From: Flavobacterium sp. N502540
GTDB taxonomy: Bacteria > Bacteroidota > Bacteroidia > Flavobacteriales > Flavobacteriaceae
Direction: 5' to 3'
Assembly (NCBI RefSeq): GCF_025947365.1
Contig: NZ_CP110012.1
Span: 1,302,001 to 1,366,000, forward strand
DNA: 64,000 nt
In this document: piece after piece, positions 45,705-54,107 of the stretch
Position numbering within the stretch: the first letter of the stretch is position 1
Layout: the number at the start of each line of letters is the position of its first letter
Made by a program: the position numbers and the translations under genes
The notes under the pieces: model-generated
What the model saw: the letters and a program-made list of their open reading frames with translations, nothing else
What the model was told of the DNA's origin: nothing
The model's database searches: none

Positions 45705-46487
45705 ATGCTTAAACCTATAGTACTCACGTTATTTGCCTTTCTGGGCATCTCAACAATATCGACTGCACAATCACTCGCACACGAAGTTGGAATAATATTC
45801 GGCCCCGTTCTTTTTCAATCTGATTTTGGGGAAAGAAATAATCTCGACACTACTCTTGGAAATACCGGATTTGGAGTTGGATTGGTTCATTTTGTCAACT
45901 TTTCGAGCAACAGCAATAGAGAACGATTCTTCTCAGAACATTTCAAAGTCAGATCAGAACTTTCATTCAACAGAACAAAACTGAATAATTTTGGAGAGTG
46001 GACGGAGAAAAAACCTGAAACATTAGGCGTTCGACAACTCAAAGCCATGCAAGGAAAATCGACTGTCATAAGTCTTGGATCCCAATTGGAATTTTCTCCT
46101 ATGAAGATACATTATTATGAAACTTCAGTAGGCGCATTCAGTCCCTATGTAAGTTTAGGTTTTTTGGTAAGTTATTATACTACAGAAGTTAGCTCCAGCC
46201 TTGGTCAACTTGGGACTCCTGAAGCTACATTTCCTAAATACCTGACTCCTTCAGATGGTCGACAATTTGGATTTTCAAGTGAAAATGGTATTGTGTTATC
46301 GGGTACTGCCGGAATAGGTGTTCATTATAAATTAAATCAAATGAGCGATTTAATGTTTGAAACGCGTTTTCAAGCTTTTAGCTCCGACTGGGTAGACGGT
46401 CTAAATCCGAATAAGAAAATTTATAAAGAAAATAAATCAAACGACGCTCAGATTTGGTTTAATATAGGATATATTCAATACTTATAA
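45705..46487 (+). CDS. Outer-membrane beta-barrel protein, THC0290_0291 family
   Basis: Begins MLKPIVLTLFAFLGISTISTAQ, a signal peptide ending in A-Q, and continues with about 240 residues of amphipathic strands (SLAHEVGIIFGPVLFQSDFGERNN, GVGLVHFVNFSS, FKVRSELSFNRTKL, FSPYVSLGFLVSYYTTE, SDLMFETRFQAFSSDWVDGLN, DAQIWFNIGYIQYL) ending in an aromatic-rich last strand, as in outer-membrane barrels. This matches the uncharacterised THC0290_0291 family of Bacteroidota in my recollection. Function unknown. Divergent from gdhA and convergent with the cystathionine gamma-synthase gene. Confidence 0.8.
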   Translation: MLKPIVLTLFAFLGISTISTAQSLAHEVGIIFGPVLFQSDFGERNNLDTTLGNTGFGVGLVHFVNFSSNSNRERFFSEHFKVRSELSFNRTKLNNFGEWTEKKPETLGVRQLKAMQGKSTVISLGSQLEFSPMKIHYYETSVGAFSPYVSLGFLVSYYTTEVSSSLGQLGTPEATFPKYLTPSDGRQFGFSSENGIVLSGTAGIGVHYKLNQMSDLMFETRFQAFSSDWVDGLNPNKKIYKENKSNDAQIWFNIGYIQYL

Positions 46488-46505
46488 TTTGAAAAATCCC
46501 AAATA

Positions 46506-46552
46506 AAAAATCCCAAATTCCAAAATAATTCAAATTGGAATTTGGGATTTTT
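46506..46552. terminator. Bidirectional terminator between barrel protein and metB
   Basis: Perfect 18-bp stem AAAAATCCCAAATTCCAA (46506-46523) / TTGGAATTTGGGATTTTT (46535-46552), with a partial extra copy of the left arm at 46493-46503. Confidence 0.92.
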
Positions 46553-46564
46553 TTATTCTTTTTT

Positions 46565-47707
46565 TTATGCTAAAGCCTGTTCTAAGTCGGCAATTAAGTC
46601 TTCGGCATCTTCAATACCAACGCTCAATCGAACTAAGTCATCAGTAATACCCACTTCGGCTCTTTTATCTGCCGGGATCGATGCGTGTGTCATCAAAGCC
46701 GGATGATTGGCCAAAGATTCCACTCCACCTAAAGACTCCGCCAGAGTAAAAACTTTCAGCTTCTCTAAAAAAGCAATCGAGTCTTCTTTTTTCCCTGATT
46801 TAAAAGTAAAAGATACCATTCCTCCAAAAGCTTTCATTTGCTTTTTGGCAATTTCATGAAAAGGATGGCTTTCTAATCCTGGATAATAAACCGTATCGAT
46901 CTTCGGGTGCTTGCTTAAATATTCAACCACTTTCTCTCCGTTTTCACAATGCCTCTGTACTCTTAACGAAAGTGTTTTGATTCCTCTTAAAACCAAGAAA
47001 CTATCCATTGGCCCTAATGTCGCTCCGGTCGCAAATTGCTGAAAATGCAGCTGATCTCCTAAAGCTTCATCTTTTACAATTAAAGCACCCGCAATTACAT
47101 CTGAGTGTCCTCCTAAATATTTTGTTGCAGAGTGCATTACGATATCAGCACCCAAATCAAGAGGTTTTTGCAAATAAGGAGTCGCAAATGTATTATCGAC
47201 AGCAAATAAAATATTATTGGCTTTAGTAATTTTGGCTACTTCCTGAATGTCTGCTAATTTCATCAACGGATTAGTTGGCGTCTCCACCCAGATCAGTTTC
47301 GTATTTTCATTGATTAATGATTTCAGTTTTTCGATATCTGTCATATCAACAAAGTGAAACTTAATTCCTGAATCTTTATATATTCTGGAGAACATTCTGT
47401 AAGTTCCTCCATACAAGTCATCCATTGCGATAATCTCATCACCGGCTTTAAACGATCTCAGAATACAATCCGTTGCTGCCAAGCCTGATGAAAAAGCCAA
47501 TCCACGAGTACCATTTTCAATACTGGCCAAAGCATTTTCTAAAGCTGTACGCGTTGGATTTGAAGCACGACTATACTCATAATCCGCCAAAGGCTTACCC
47601 GGACTGGTTTGTATAAAAGTTGAAGTTTGATACACCGGAGGCATAACTGCTCCTGTAGCCGGATCATGATGCTGACCCCCATGTATTACTTTAGTATTGA
47701 ATTTCAT
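46565..47707 (-). CDS. metB: Cystathionine gamma-synthase-family PLP enzyme
   Basis: Joins a homoserine ester to cysteine to give cystathionine (or catalyses a related gamma-elimination). The 380 residues carry the family words: YEYSRASNPTR, SSGLAATDCIL, WVETPTNP, FAVDNTFATPYLQKPLDLGADIVMHSATKYLGGHSDVIAGAL (PLP lysine in SATK), and the C-terminal SLGGVESLANHPA. Cystathionine gamma-lyase and O-acetylhomoserine sulfhydrylase are close relatives, and sequence reading alone does not fully separate synthase from lyase. -7 element TAAATTTG at 47741-47748 on the minus strand. Confidence 0.9.
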   Translation of the reverse strand: MKFNTKVIHGGQHHDPATGAVMPPVYQTSTFIQTSPGKPLADYEYSRASNPTRTALENALASIENGTRGLAFSSGLAATDCILRSFKAGDEIIAMDDLYGGTYRMFSRIYKDSGIKFHFVDMTDIEKLKSLINENTKLIWVETPTNPLMKLADIQEVAKITKANNILFAVDNTFATPYLQKPLDLGADIVMHSATKYLGGHSDVIAGALIVKDEALGDQLHFQQFATGATLGPMDSFLVLRGIKTLSLRVQRHCENGEKVVEYLSKHPKIDTVYYPGLESHPFHEIAKKQMKAFGGMVSFTFKSGKKEDSIAFLEKLKVFTLAESLGGVESLANHPALMTHASIPADKRAEVGITDDLVRLSVGIEDAEDLIADLEQALA

Positions 47708-47740
47708 ATGGTTATAAATTTTAAATCCTTAATTCTGGCA

Positions 47741-47748
47741 CAAATTTA
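47741..47748 (-). promoter_or_regulatory. -7 element of metB
   Basis: TAAATTTG on the minus strand, 34 bases before the ATG; consensus match. Divergent from the promoter at 47783-47790. Confidence 0.5.
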
Positions 47749-47782
47749 CCGTTTAATTTATTTTAATCCTGATACAACTTCT

Positions 47783-47790
47783 TACCTTTG
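47783..47790 (+). promoter_or_regulatory. -7 element of the DUF3298 lipoprotein gene
   Basis: TACCTTTG, 23 bases before the ATG at 47813; consensus match. Confidence 0.55.
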
Positions 47791-47812
47791 TATATAATTA
47801 ACACTTTTTGAC

Positions 47813-48556
47813 ATGAAACATTATCCTTTTATACTCTTTTTGCTTTTAACGTTTGTAAGCTGCAGTAAAGAACTTTCATTTGAAAATGAGTCATTTGAAA
47901 AAGAATCTACTATCCCTTGCGAAAAGGACTGCCCGAAAATAACAATCGACGTTCCTGTTGCAAAAAATATTCCTGTTGTTGCCGACAGTATTAATAAAAA
48001 GGTTTTCTCCGTGATAAAAGAGATCGTCTATTTTGAAGAAGATCCCAAAAAAGCTAACGACTACAAATCTTTGGCAGCCTCTTTTATAGCTTCTTATGAA
48101 GAAATGCACAAAAAATTCCCAACAGAAACTTTCGGATGGGAAGCGACCGTAAAAGGGAATGTCGAATTTGAATCTGATGAGATTATCAATATCAAAATTG
48201 ATCACTATACGTTTACCGGAGGAGCACACGGATATCAAGGATATCGCTCTTTATTGTTTCATTCTCAAACCGGAAAAACTATTTTTACCGATCAGATTTT
48301 TAAAAACGAAAAAGAATTTATGGCTTATGCCGAAAAAGAATTCCGCAAAAAATATAAAATCCCTGAAAAATCAAATATCAATGCAACTGGGCTAATGTTT
48401 GAAAATGACAAATTCCACCTGCCTCAGAACATTTTTTATACGAAAGAAGGATTGCTCTTATATTACAACTCCTACGAAGCCGCTTCTTATGCCGACGGGC
48501 CAAAAGAGCTGTTATTCCCCTATGATGAAATCAGTAAATATTTAAAATACCAATAA
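47813..48556 (+). CDS. DUF3298/RsiV-like lipoprotein
   Basis: A 247-residue lipoprotein: signal peptide MKHYPFILFLLLTFVSC with the lipobox cysteine at position 17. The body follows the DUF4163-DUF3298 pattern (ESTIPCEKDCPKITIDVPVAKN in the first half; HYTFTGGAHGYQGYRSLLFHSQTGKTIFTDQIFKN, the typical GGAHG-type motif, in the second). In firmicutes this domain belongs to anti-sigma factor RsiV and binds peptidoglycan-type ligands or lysozyme; in Bacteroidota the role is unknown. Single gene, convergent with the AlbA_2 gene. Confidence 0.87.
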   Translation: MKHYPFILFLLLTFVSCSKELSFENESFEKESTIPCEKDCPKITIDVPVAKNIPVVADSINKKVFSVIKEIVYFEEDPKKANDYKSLAASFIASYEEMHKKFPTETFGWEATVKGNVEFESDEIINIKIDHYTFTGGAHGYQGYRSLLFHSQTGKTIFTDQIFKNEKEFMAYAEKEFRKKYKIPEKSNINATGLMFENDKFHLPQNIFYTKEGLLLYYNSYEAASYADGPKELLFPYDEISKYLKYQ

Positions 48557-48569
48557 CTTCAAGCCAAAG

Positions 48570-48640
48570 CTTCGTACCTAAAAAAAACCTTTGTCGCTTT
48601 GAACCTTTGCACCTTTACTCAGATCCTTAGCAACTCAGAA
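48570..48640. repeat. CCTTTGTCGCTTTGAACC-type intergenic element
   Basis: Runs CCTTTGTCGCTTTGAACC, CTTTGCACCTTTACTCAGATCC and TTAGCAACTCAG, with related short steps. Non-coding; it fills the gap between two convergent genes, where no clear terminator hairpin is seen. Confidence 0.45.
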
Positions 48641-48643
48641 CCT

Positions 48644-49795
48644 CTATTTAGCCCCTTCCTGAACATCATATTTCATCTTACGCAAAACTCGAAGCGCCTC
48701 TTTAAATGACAGGTAAATAGTCCCAAAAGGTTTTAAAAGCAGTTTGGCATCAATCAATTTTTGTTTGGCATCCTCAAAGCCATTCAGATGACAGATCATA
48801 AAAGTAGAAGGCAGATTCTCCAGATCTTTTAATTCGCGCTCTGATAAAGCGATTCCTTTCTGAAGTTTTTGGAGTAGAGCGATATTTGAATTGTAAATAT
48901 GATACAACATTTTCCGATTGAATTCAGGGGGCTGAAAAAGCATTTCACTTTTAATTTTATAATAACCGTTGTCAAAAAAATGAATGGTTTGCTTTTCCAA
49001 CGGATAATAACTGGTCTTGTCATTTAACCCCAGCGGAACATATTCTGTTATGGTAAAACTATCTTCATCATAAACAATCGTAACCACATCCTGAGCAGAA
49101 TAAAAAAGCTTAATCTGTTCGTTTATCAACTCAATATCAACGCGGGACAAGAATGTTTTATCTCTGGATTTTTTAGGAACTCCCGCCCAGCAGATCACAA
49201 ATAATTCTTTAAAAACATGGTACTTTGGCGACATGTCCTTGTGTCTGAAATTCATAAAATCAATTACCCCGTCAAGTGTGTACTGGATACTGTTTCTTGA
49301 GCTGTTTTCGATCCCGATGACCGTTTCTGTATTTTGATAGTTCTTTTCGACCTCGCCTTCAACAGGAACAGAATTACTTCCGCGCCGCATAAAAACACTA
49401 TTGGCAAGAATGGTATGAATTCCTTTTTTAAAATAAGAGACCTTACTTTTGGGTTTAATGGTCACCAATCCGATTACTTTATCTTTTGGAAGATTGGGAA
49501 ACGGTACATTCTCGTATTGAATTTTAGGCGGATTTTCTAAAAAGGCGTTCACGAGATTCTGGATTCGGCTGTCATCAAAAAAATCATCCCCAACGATTTC
49601 GTTGTCATGATCTTCCACCCCCACCACGATATAAGAATTATTGGTCGGGTTTGAATTGGATAAGGCACAAATATGTTTCAGAAATTTCCCTTTCCCTTCC
49701 CGCGAATGCAGATTCAATTGCCTTTTCTTATCATAAAAACTGCTCTCATCGTTATGAGCGAGCAGGTTTTTTATTAAAAGGCGTTTGTTGATCAT
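48644..49795 (-). CDS. AlbA_2 (Schlafen-type)-domain protein
   Basis: A 383-residue cytoplasmic protein. The N-terminal 150 residues fit the AlbA_2 (Schlafen-like divergent AAA-4) domain: an acidic-aromatic ESSFYDKK segment, GKFLKHICALSNSNPTNNSYIVVGVEDHDNEIVGDD with the conserved N-x-x-x-x-x-x-I/V-G-V core, and a last strand IHTILANSVFMRRGSNSVP. The C-terminal 230 residues (IDFMNFRHKDMSPKYHVFKELFVICWAG and onwards) are of unknown fold. Single-gene unit preceded by a palindromic element. Related proteins are annotated as DNA- or ATP-binding; a defence role has been suggested for some but is not shown here. Confidence 0.8.
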   Translation of the reverse strand: MINKRLLIKNLLAHNDESSFYDKKRQLNLHSREGKGKFLKHICALSNSNPTNNSYIVVGVEDHDNEIVGDDFFDDSRIQNLVNAFLENPPKIQYENVPFPNLPKDKVIGLVTIKPKSKVSYFKKGIHTILANSVFMRRGSNSVPVEGEVEKNYQNTETVIGIENSSRNSIQYTLDGVIDFMNFRHKDMSPKYHVFKELFVICWAGVPKKSRDKTFLSRVDIELINEQIKLFYSAQDVVTIVYDEDSFTITEYVPLGLNDKTSYYPLEKQTIHFFDNGYYKIKSEMLFQPPEFNRKMLYHIYNSNIALLQKLQKGIALSERELKDLENLPSTFMICHLNGFEDAKQKLIDAKLLLKPFGTIYLSFKEALRVLRKMKYDVQEGAK

Positions 49796-49800
49796 TTTTT

Positions 49801-50025
49801 TTAGATTATTAGACTGGCTTAGACTTCTTAGACTAGCTTAGATCTTTAGACATTCTTAGAATGTTAAATTATTGAGTTGGAAAAAAAACACCAAACTTCT
49901 CAGACACCTAAATTAATCTAAAAATTTAAGAAGTCCGTCAACTCTATTTTAAGATTACTGCCTAAGTGTTTAAAAAACCTGCGAAGTCTAAGTTAATCTA
50001 AAGATCTAAAATCTAAGAAGTCTAA
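49801..50025. repeat. TTAGATTATTAGACT-family intergenic element (copy 2) with inverted ends
   Basis: Starts TTAGATTATTAGACT (49801-49815). TTAGACTTCTTAGA (49819-49832) pairs perfectly with TCTAAGAAGTCTAA (50012-50025) at the far end, immediately before the stop codon of the SDR gene at 50026. Length about 225 bp. Non-coding. The same word is found in the elements at 41521 and 53963. Confidence 0.7.
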
Positions 50026-50778
50026 TTAATCTCTCTTAACAATTGTCGACGAGGCTTGTGCCGTACTCATGACAACTAAATCAGCAATATTAACGTGATA
50101 CGGTCTTGAAACTACAAAATGAATAATATCTGCAATATCTTCTGCCTGTAGCGGATCGAAACCTTTGTATACATTTGAAGCTCTCTCAGTATCTCCTTTA
50201 AAACGCACTTCACTAAATTCGGTTGCCACCATACCAGGATGAATCCCTCCAACTCTAATTCCGAAAGGATTTAAGTCGATTCGCATTCCGGCTGTAATCG
50301 CATCAACGGCATGTTTACTTCCGCAATACACATTTCCGTTCGGATATACTTCTTTTGCGGCTGTTGAACCAATGTTTATAATATGACCTGATTTTTTGGC
50401 TGTCATTTTCGGAATCACCGCTTTTGAAACGTACAAAAGTCCCTTGACATTGATATCAATCATAGCATCCCAATCGTCTAAATCACCGGTCTGAATCGGG
50501 TCTAAACCATGAGCATTTCCGGCATTATTAATCAAAACATCAATATCTGAAAAGGAGGCAGGAAGAGAAGCAATTTTTTCAAGAACATCCTTTTTATCCC
50601 GAACATCAAATGCCAAAGAATGTACAGCTGTAAACTCCGAAAGTTCTTTTTCAAGTTCGTTTAAGCGATCCATACGTCTTCCGCAAAGGATCACTTTAAA
50701 ATTGTTTTTGGCCAGTATTTGTGCAGTTGCTTTTCCAATTCCGCTTGTGGCTCCAGTAATTAAAACTGTTTTTTTCAT
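50026..50778 (-). CDS. Short-chain dehydrogenase/reductase
   Basis: A 250-residue classical SDR: cofactor motif TGATSGIGKATA (7-18), NNAGNAHG, catalytic serine in NIGSTAA (about 142) and the Y-x-x-x-K motif in VYCGSKHA (about 155-160). The C-terminus TAQASSTIVKRD is short. Substrate cannot be told; the NNAG and the first-strand arginine-rich loop (CGRRMDRL) favour NADP. Co-directional with the aldo-keto reductase gene upstream. Confidence 0.92.
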   Translation of the reverse strand: MKKTVLITGATSGIGKATAQILAKNNFKVILCGRRMDRLNELEKELSEFTAVHSLAFDVRDKKDVLEKIASLPASFSDIDVLINNAGNAHGLDPIQTGDLDDWDAMIDINVKGLLYVSKAVIPKMTAKKSGHIINIGSTAAKEVYPNGNVYCGSKHAVDAITAGMRIDLNPFGIRVGGIHPGMVATEFSEVRFKGDTERASNVYKGFDPLQAEDIADIIHFVVSRPYHVNIADLVVMSTAQASSTIVKRD

Positions 50779-50794
50779 TGTATATTTTTATTTT

Positions 50795-50862
50795 TTTTGC
50801 CACAGATTAAAAGATTTTCACAGATTAATCAATCATCTTTAATCCGTTAATCTGTGGCAAAA
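50795..50862. repeat. 16-bp perfect inverted repeat, TTTTGCCACAGATTAA type
   Basis: TTTTGCCACAGATTAA (50795-50810) / TTAATCTGTGGCAAAA (50847-50862), with a second AAAGAT / ATCTTT pairing in the loop. In the gap between the two reductase genes. Confidence 0.75.
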
Positions 50863-50916
50863 TATTTTTAGCATTTTCCCTGAACACTCAAAACTGCGAC
50901 TGAAAACTTAAAAAAA

Positions 50917-51789
50917 TTAAGCAACATCGTCGCCCATACTTTCCGTCCAGATCGCAAACCAGTCTTCCTTATCCATTTCCAATTCTACTGCTTTCATCAG
51001 CGACTGAATTCTGGCAATATTAACAGTTCCCGCAATAGGAATTACCTTAGCAGGATGTTTTAAAATCCAAGCCAATAAAAGAGTATCCGAACCAAATCCG
51101 TATTTCTTCACTAAATCTGAAAACAGCTTTTTCAAACGACGTGTTTTTTTAGTGTCTTCTCTAAAAACCGTTCCAAGCGGATTCCATGACAAAGGACGAA
51201 TCCCGTGAGTTTGCATATAATCGAAACTTCCGTCAACCATCGGTTCGAAATTCGTTGCTGAAAATTGCACCTGATTATAGCTCACTTCAGTTTTCTGACG
51301 AATCAATTCGGTTTGAGAACTTGTAAAATTCGAAAGTCCGAAATCAATAATTTTCCCTTCTGATTTTAACTTTTCAACGGCTTCCGCAATTTCATCGGCC
51401 TGCATCAACGGACTAGGTCTGTGCAGTAAAAAAACATCCACATAATCTGTCTTTAGTTTCTTTAGTGACTCTTCAACAGACCACACAATATATTCTTTAG
51501 AGTAGTCGTAATGTTTGATTGTATTTTTACGGCTTTCGGCAATCATCTGAATACCGCATTTGGTGATTAATTGTAATTTTTCACGTGAAATTTTACTGGC
51601 CTGAAATGCTTTTCCAAAATCCGCTTCAGTAGTATAAGCTCCGTAAATATCAGCGTGATCAAAAGTAGTAATTTTGTTTTCGATACAGATCTGTATCATG
51701 TTTTCCATTTCTTTAAGCGTTAGGTTTTTATCCCATACACCCCAATTCATAGTGCCCGAAATAATAGGCGATAATGCTGTTTTACTCAT
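50917..51789 (-). CDS. Aldo/keto reductase
   Basis: A 290-residue AKR-fold NADPH-dependent reductase. Catalytic tetrad segments are D44/Y49-like in TTFDHADIYGAYTTEADFG, the lysine in LQLITKCGI and the histidine in DVFLLHRPSP. The SLKKLKTDYVDVF helix and the SFDYMQTHGIRPLSWNPLG segment are typical. It resembles the YdhF/oxidoreductase group of E. coli; the substrate is unknown. Upstream of the SDR gene. Confidence 0.9.
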   Translation of the reverse strand: MSKTALSPIISGTMNWGVWDKNLTLKEMENMIQICIENKITTFDHADIYGAYTTEADFGKAFQASKISREKLQLITKCGIQMIAESRKNTIKHYDYSKEYIVWSVEESLKKLKTDYVDVFLLHRPSPLMQADEIAEAVEKLKSEGKIIDFGLSNFTSSQTELIRQKTEVSYNQVQFSATNFEPMVDGSFDYMQTHGIRPLSWNPLGTVFREDTKKTRRLKKLFSDLVKKYGFGSDTLLLAWILKHPAKVIPIAGTVNIARIQSLMKAVELEMDKEDWFAIWTESMGDDVA

Positions 51790-52012
51790 GGTTTTATTGC
51801 GTTATTTTTGGTAATAAATATGCTTTTCTGAAGCATAATCACCAAAGTTCTTAAAAATATAAAAATAGATTCCCAATTCGTCCTTAAAATTAGGTCTTTG
51901 GTCGAAGTTTTAACCATTTTTTAACATCTTACTTCTCAAAAAATATTCAATTTGCACTCTCAAAAGTTAGGCATAAAAATCAACGTTTTAAAAAGGTTTT
52001 AAAAATATTTAT

Positions 52013-53017
52013 ATGGAAGAAAATACAACGACTTTAGACATTAGAGCGATAAATGAAAAAATTGAAAGAGAAAGTGCTTTTATAGACCTTCTTACAATGG
52101 AAATGAACAAAGTTATTGTGGGCCAGAAACATATGGTCGAGCGTTTACTAATCGGACTTTTGGGACAAGGGCACATTTTGCTTGAAGGTGTTCCGGGATT
52201 AGCCAAAACTTTAGCGATTAATACTTTGTCGCAAGCAGTTCAGGGATCATTCAGCCGTATTCAGTTTACACCTGACTTATTACCTGCCGATGTTATCGGA
52301 ACAATGATTTACAACATCAAAGCCAACGAATTCTCCATTAAAAAAGGGCCAATTTTCGCTAATTTCGTTCTTGCCGATGAGATCAACCGTGCTCCCGCAA
52401 AAGTACAATCGGCACTTTTAGAGGCGATGCAGGAAAAGCAGGTTACCATTGGCGATACCACTTTCAAATTAGATCGTCCGTTTTTAGTTCTTGCTACTCA
52501 AAACCCGGTGGAACAGGAAGGAACTTATCAGCTTCCTGAAGCCCAGGTCGATCGTTTTATGCTTAAAACTGTAATTGATTATCCAAAAATTGACGAAGAG
52601 CGTTTCGTTATTCGTCAAAACTTAAAAGGAAGTTACGAAAAAGTAAATCCTGTAGTTTCTGTAGAGCAAATCTTGCGTGCGCAAGAAGCTGTTCGTGAAG
52701 TTTACATGGACGAAAAAATAGAAAAATACATCTTAGATATCATCTTTGCTACCCGTTATCCGGAAAAATACAAGCTTGCCGACTTAAAACCTCTTATCAG
52801 CTTTGGAGCATCACCACGTGGAAGTATCAATTTAGCTAACGCAGCAAAATGTTATGCTTTCATCAAACGTCGTGGTTATGTAATTCCTGAAGATGTTCGT
52901 GCAGTAGTACATGATGTTCTGCGTCACAGAGTTGGTATCACTTATGAGGCTGAAGCCGAAAACATTACTTCTGTAGACATTATCAACAAAATCGTAAACG
53001 AGATTGAGGTACCTTAA
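52013..53017 (+). CDS. MoxR family AAA+ ATPase
   Basis: A 334-residue MoxR-type chaperone ATPase. Walker A GVPGLAKT is at 59-66, Walker B D122-E123 in FVLADEINRAPAK, and sensor 1 in VLATQNPVEQEGTYQLPEAQ. The C-terminal lid has ISFGASPRGSINLANAAK. It opens the Bat operon and is expected to work with the DUF58 and von Willebrand A (VWA) proteins encoded downstream. The spacer before the DUF58 gene contains a small inverted repeat. Confidence 0.95.
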   Translation: MEENTTTLDIRAINEKIERESAFIDLLTMEMNKVIVGQKHMVERLLIGLLGQGHILLEGVPGLAKTLAINTLSQAVQGSFSRIQFTPDLLPADVIGTMIYNIKANEFSIKKGPIFANFVLADEINRAPAKVQSALLEAMQEKQVTIGDTTFKLDRPFLVLATQNPVEQEGTYQLPEAQVDRFMLKTVIDYPKIDEERFVIRQNLKGSYEKVNPVVSVEQILRAQEAVREVYMDEKIEKYILDIIFATRYPEKYKLADLKPLISFGASPRGSINLANAAKCYAFIKRRGYVIPEDVRAVVHDVLRHRVGITYEAEAENITSVDIINKIVNEIEVP

Positions 53018-53037
53018 AAATTTGTTTCAAGTTTCAG

Positions 53038-53068
53038 GTTTCAAGTTGTTGCAAGACTAACTTGAAAC
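53038..53068. repeat. GTTTCAAGTT inverted repeat in the bat operon
   Basis: GTTTCAAGTT (53038-53047) / AACTTGAAAC (53059-53068), in the gap between moxR and the DUF58 gene. Confidence 0.65.
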
Positions 53069-53097
53069 TTTTAAACTTTAAACTTTAAACAAATAAA

Positions 53098-53961
53098 ATG
53101 GATACAAAAGAGCTTTTAAAAAAAGTACGGAAAATAGAAATCAAAACCAAAAGACTGAGTAATCATATCTTTTCGGGAGAATATCACTCTTCCTTTAAAG
53201 GACGAGGAATGACTTTTAGTGAAGTACGTCAATACCAATATGGCGATGATATTCGTAACATCGATTGGAATGTAACGGCGCGCTACAATGAAGCTCACGT
53301 AAAAGTTTTTGAAGAAGAGCGTGAGCTAACCATGGTTTTAATGGTAGACATCTCGGGCTCTGAAGGTTTTGGCTCAAAAAGTCAGTTTAAAAAAGACATC
53401 GTCACCGAAATTGCGGCAACGATGGCTTTTTCGGCTACACAAAATAATGATAAAATTGGTTTAATATTATTCTCTGACAATGTAGAGTTGTATATTCCCC
53501 CAAAAAAAGGCCGTTCTCATGTACTCCGAATCATTCGCGAGTTAATTGAATTTGAACCAAAGAGTCACAAAACCGATATTTCGCAAGCTTTGAAATTCCT
53601 GTCCGGAACACAAAAAAAGAAAGCGATCGTTTTTATGATTTCCGATTTCATGGCCGAAAATTATGAGCAGACTTTAAAAATTGCTTCTAAAAAACATGAT
53701 ATCACCGGTGTTCGTGTGTACGATATCCGTGAGGAAAAAATTCCGAATTTAGGAATGGTAAGTATGCTTGATGCCGAAACAGGAAAAATTCAATTGGTGA
53801 ATACCGGCTCAAAAACAGTACGACTGAATTACGAAAAACACTATCAGGACAGAGTGAATTATTTCAAGGATATTTTTAGTAAATCCGGAGCTGGTGTCGT
53901 AAATACAAGAGTCGACGAAAATTACGTGACCAAATTATTAGGTTATTTCAAGTCAAGATAA
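53098..53961 (+). CDS. DUF58 domain protein of the Bat operon
   Basis: A 287-residue cytoplasmic protein. The N-terminal DUF58 core is GMTFSEVRQYQYGDDIRNIDWNVTARYNE (about 37-64) and a VWA-like region follows, with the MIDAS-like D84-x-S86-x-S88 in MVDISGSEGFG. DUF58 and MoxR are typical partners. Downstream of moxR and upstream of a DUF4381-like gene in the same operon. Molecular role unknown. Confidence 0.93.
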   Translation: MDTKELLKKVRKIEIKTKRLSNHIFSGEYHSSFKGRGMTFSEVRQYQYGDDIRNIDWNVTARYNEAHVKVFEEERELTMVLMVDISGSEGFGSKSQFKKDIVTEIAATMAFSATQNNDKIGLILFSDNVELYIPPKKGRSHVLRIIRELIEFEPKSHKTDISQALKFLSGTQKKKAIVFMISDFMAENYEQTLKIASKKHDITGVRVYDIREEKIPNLGMVSMLDAETGKIQLVNTGSKTVRLNYEKHYQDRVNYFKDIFSKSGAGVVNTRVDENYVTKLLGYFKSR

Positions 53962-53962
53962 T

Positions 53963-54012
53963 TTAGATTGTTAGACTTCTTAGATTGTCAGACTGTTAGA
54001 TTATACGAATTA
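53963..54012. repeat. TTAGATTGTTAGACT-family intergenic element (copy 3)
   Basis: The word TTAGATTGTTAGACT (53963-53977) is identical to 41525-41539 and differs by one base from 49801-49815. It is followed by CTTAGATTGTCAGACTGTTAGATTATA and then an AATCTGTGTCATCCGTGTTCC segment near 54035. Non-coding; gap between the DUF58 and DUF4381-like genes. Confidence 0.65.
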
Positions 54013-54107
54013 TAGAATCTTTAGATAAAAAATCCGTTTAAATCTGTGTCATCCGTGTTCCATTTTTAAGCATTCATTTTAGACCAAAATCTGAAATCAA
54101 AAATCAA

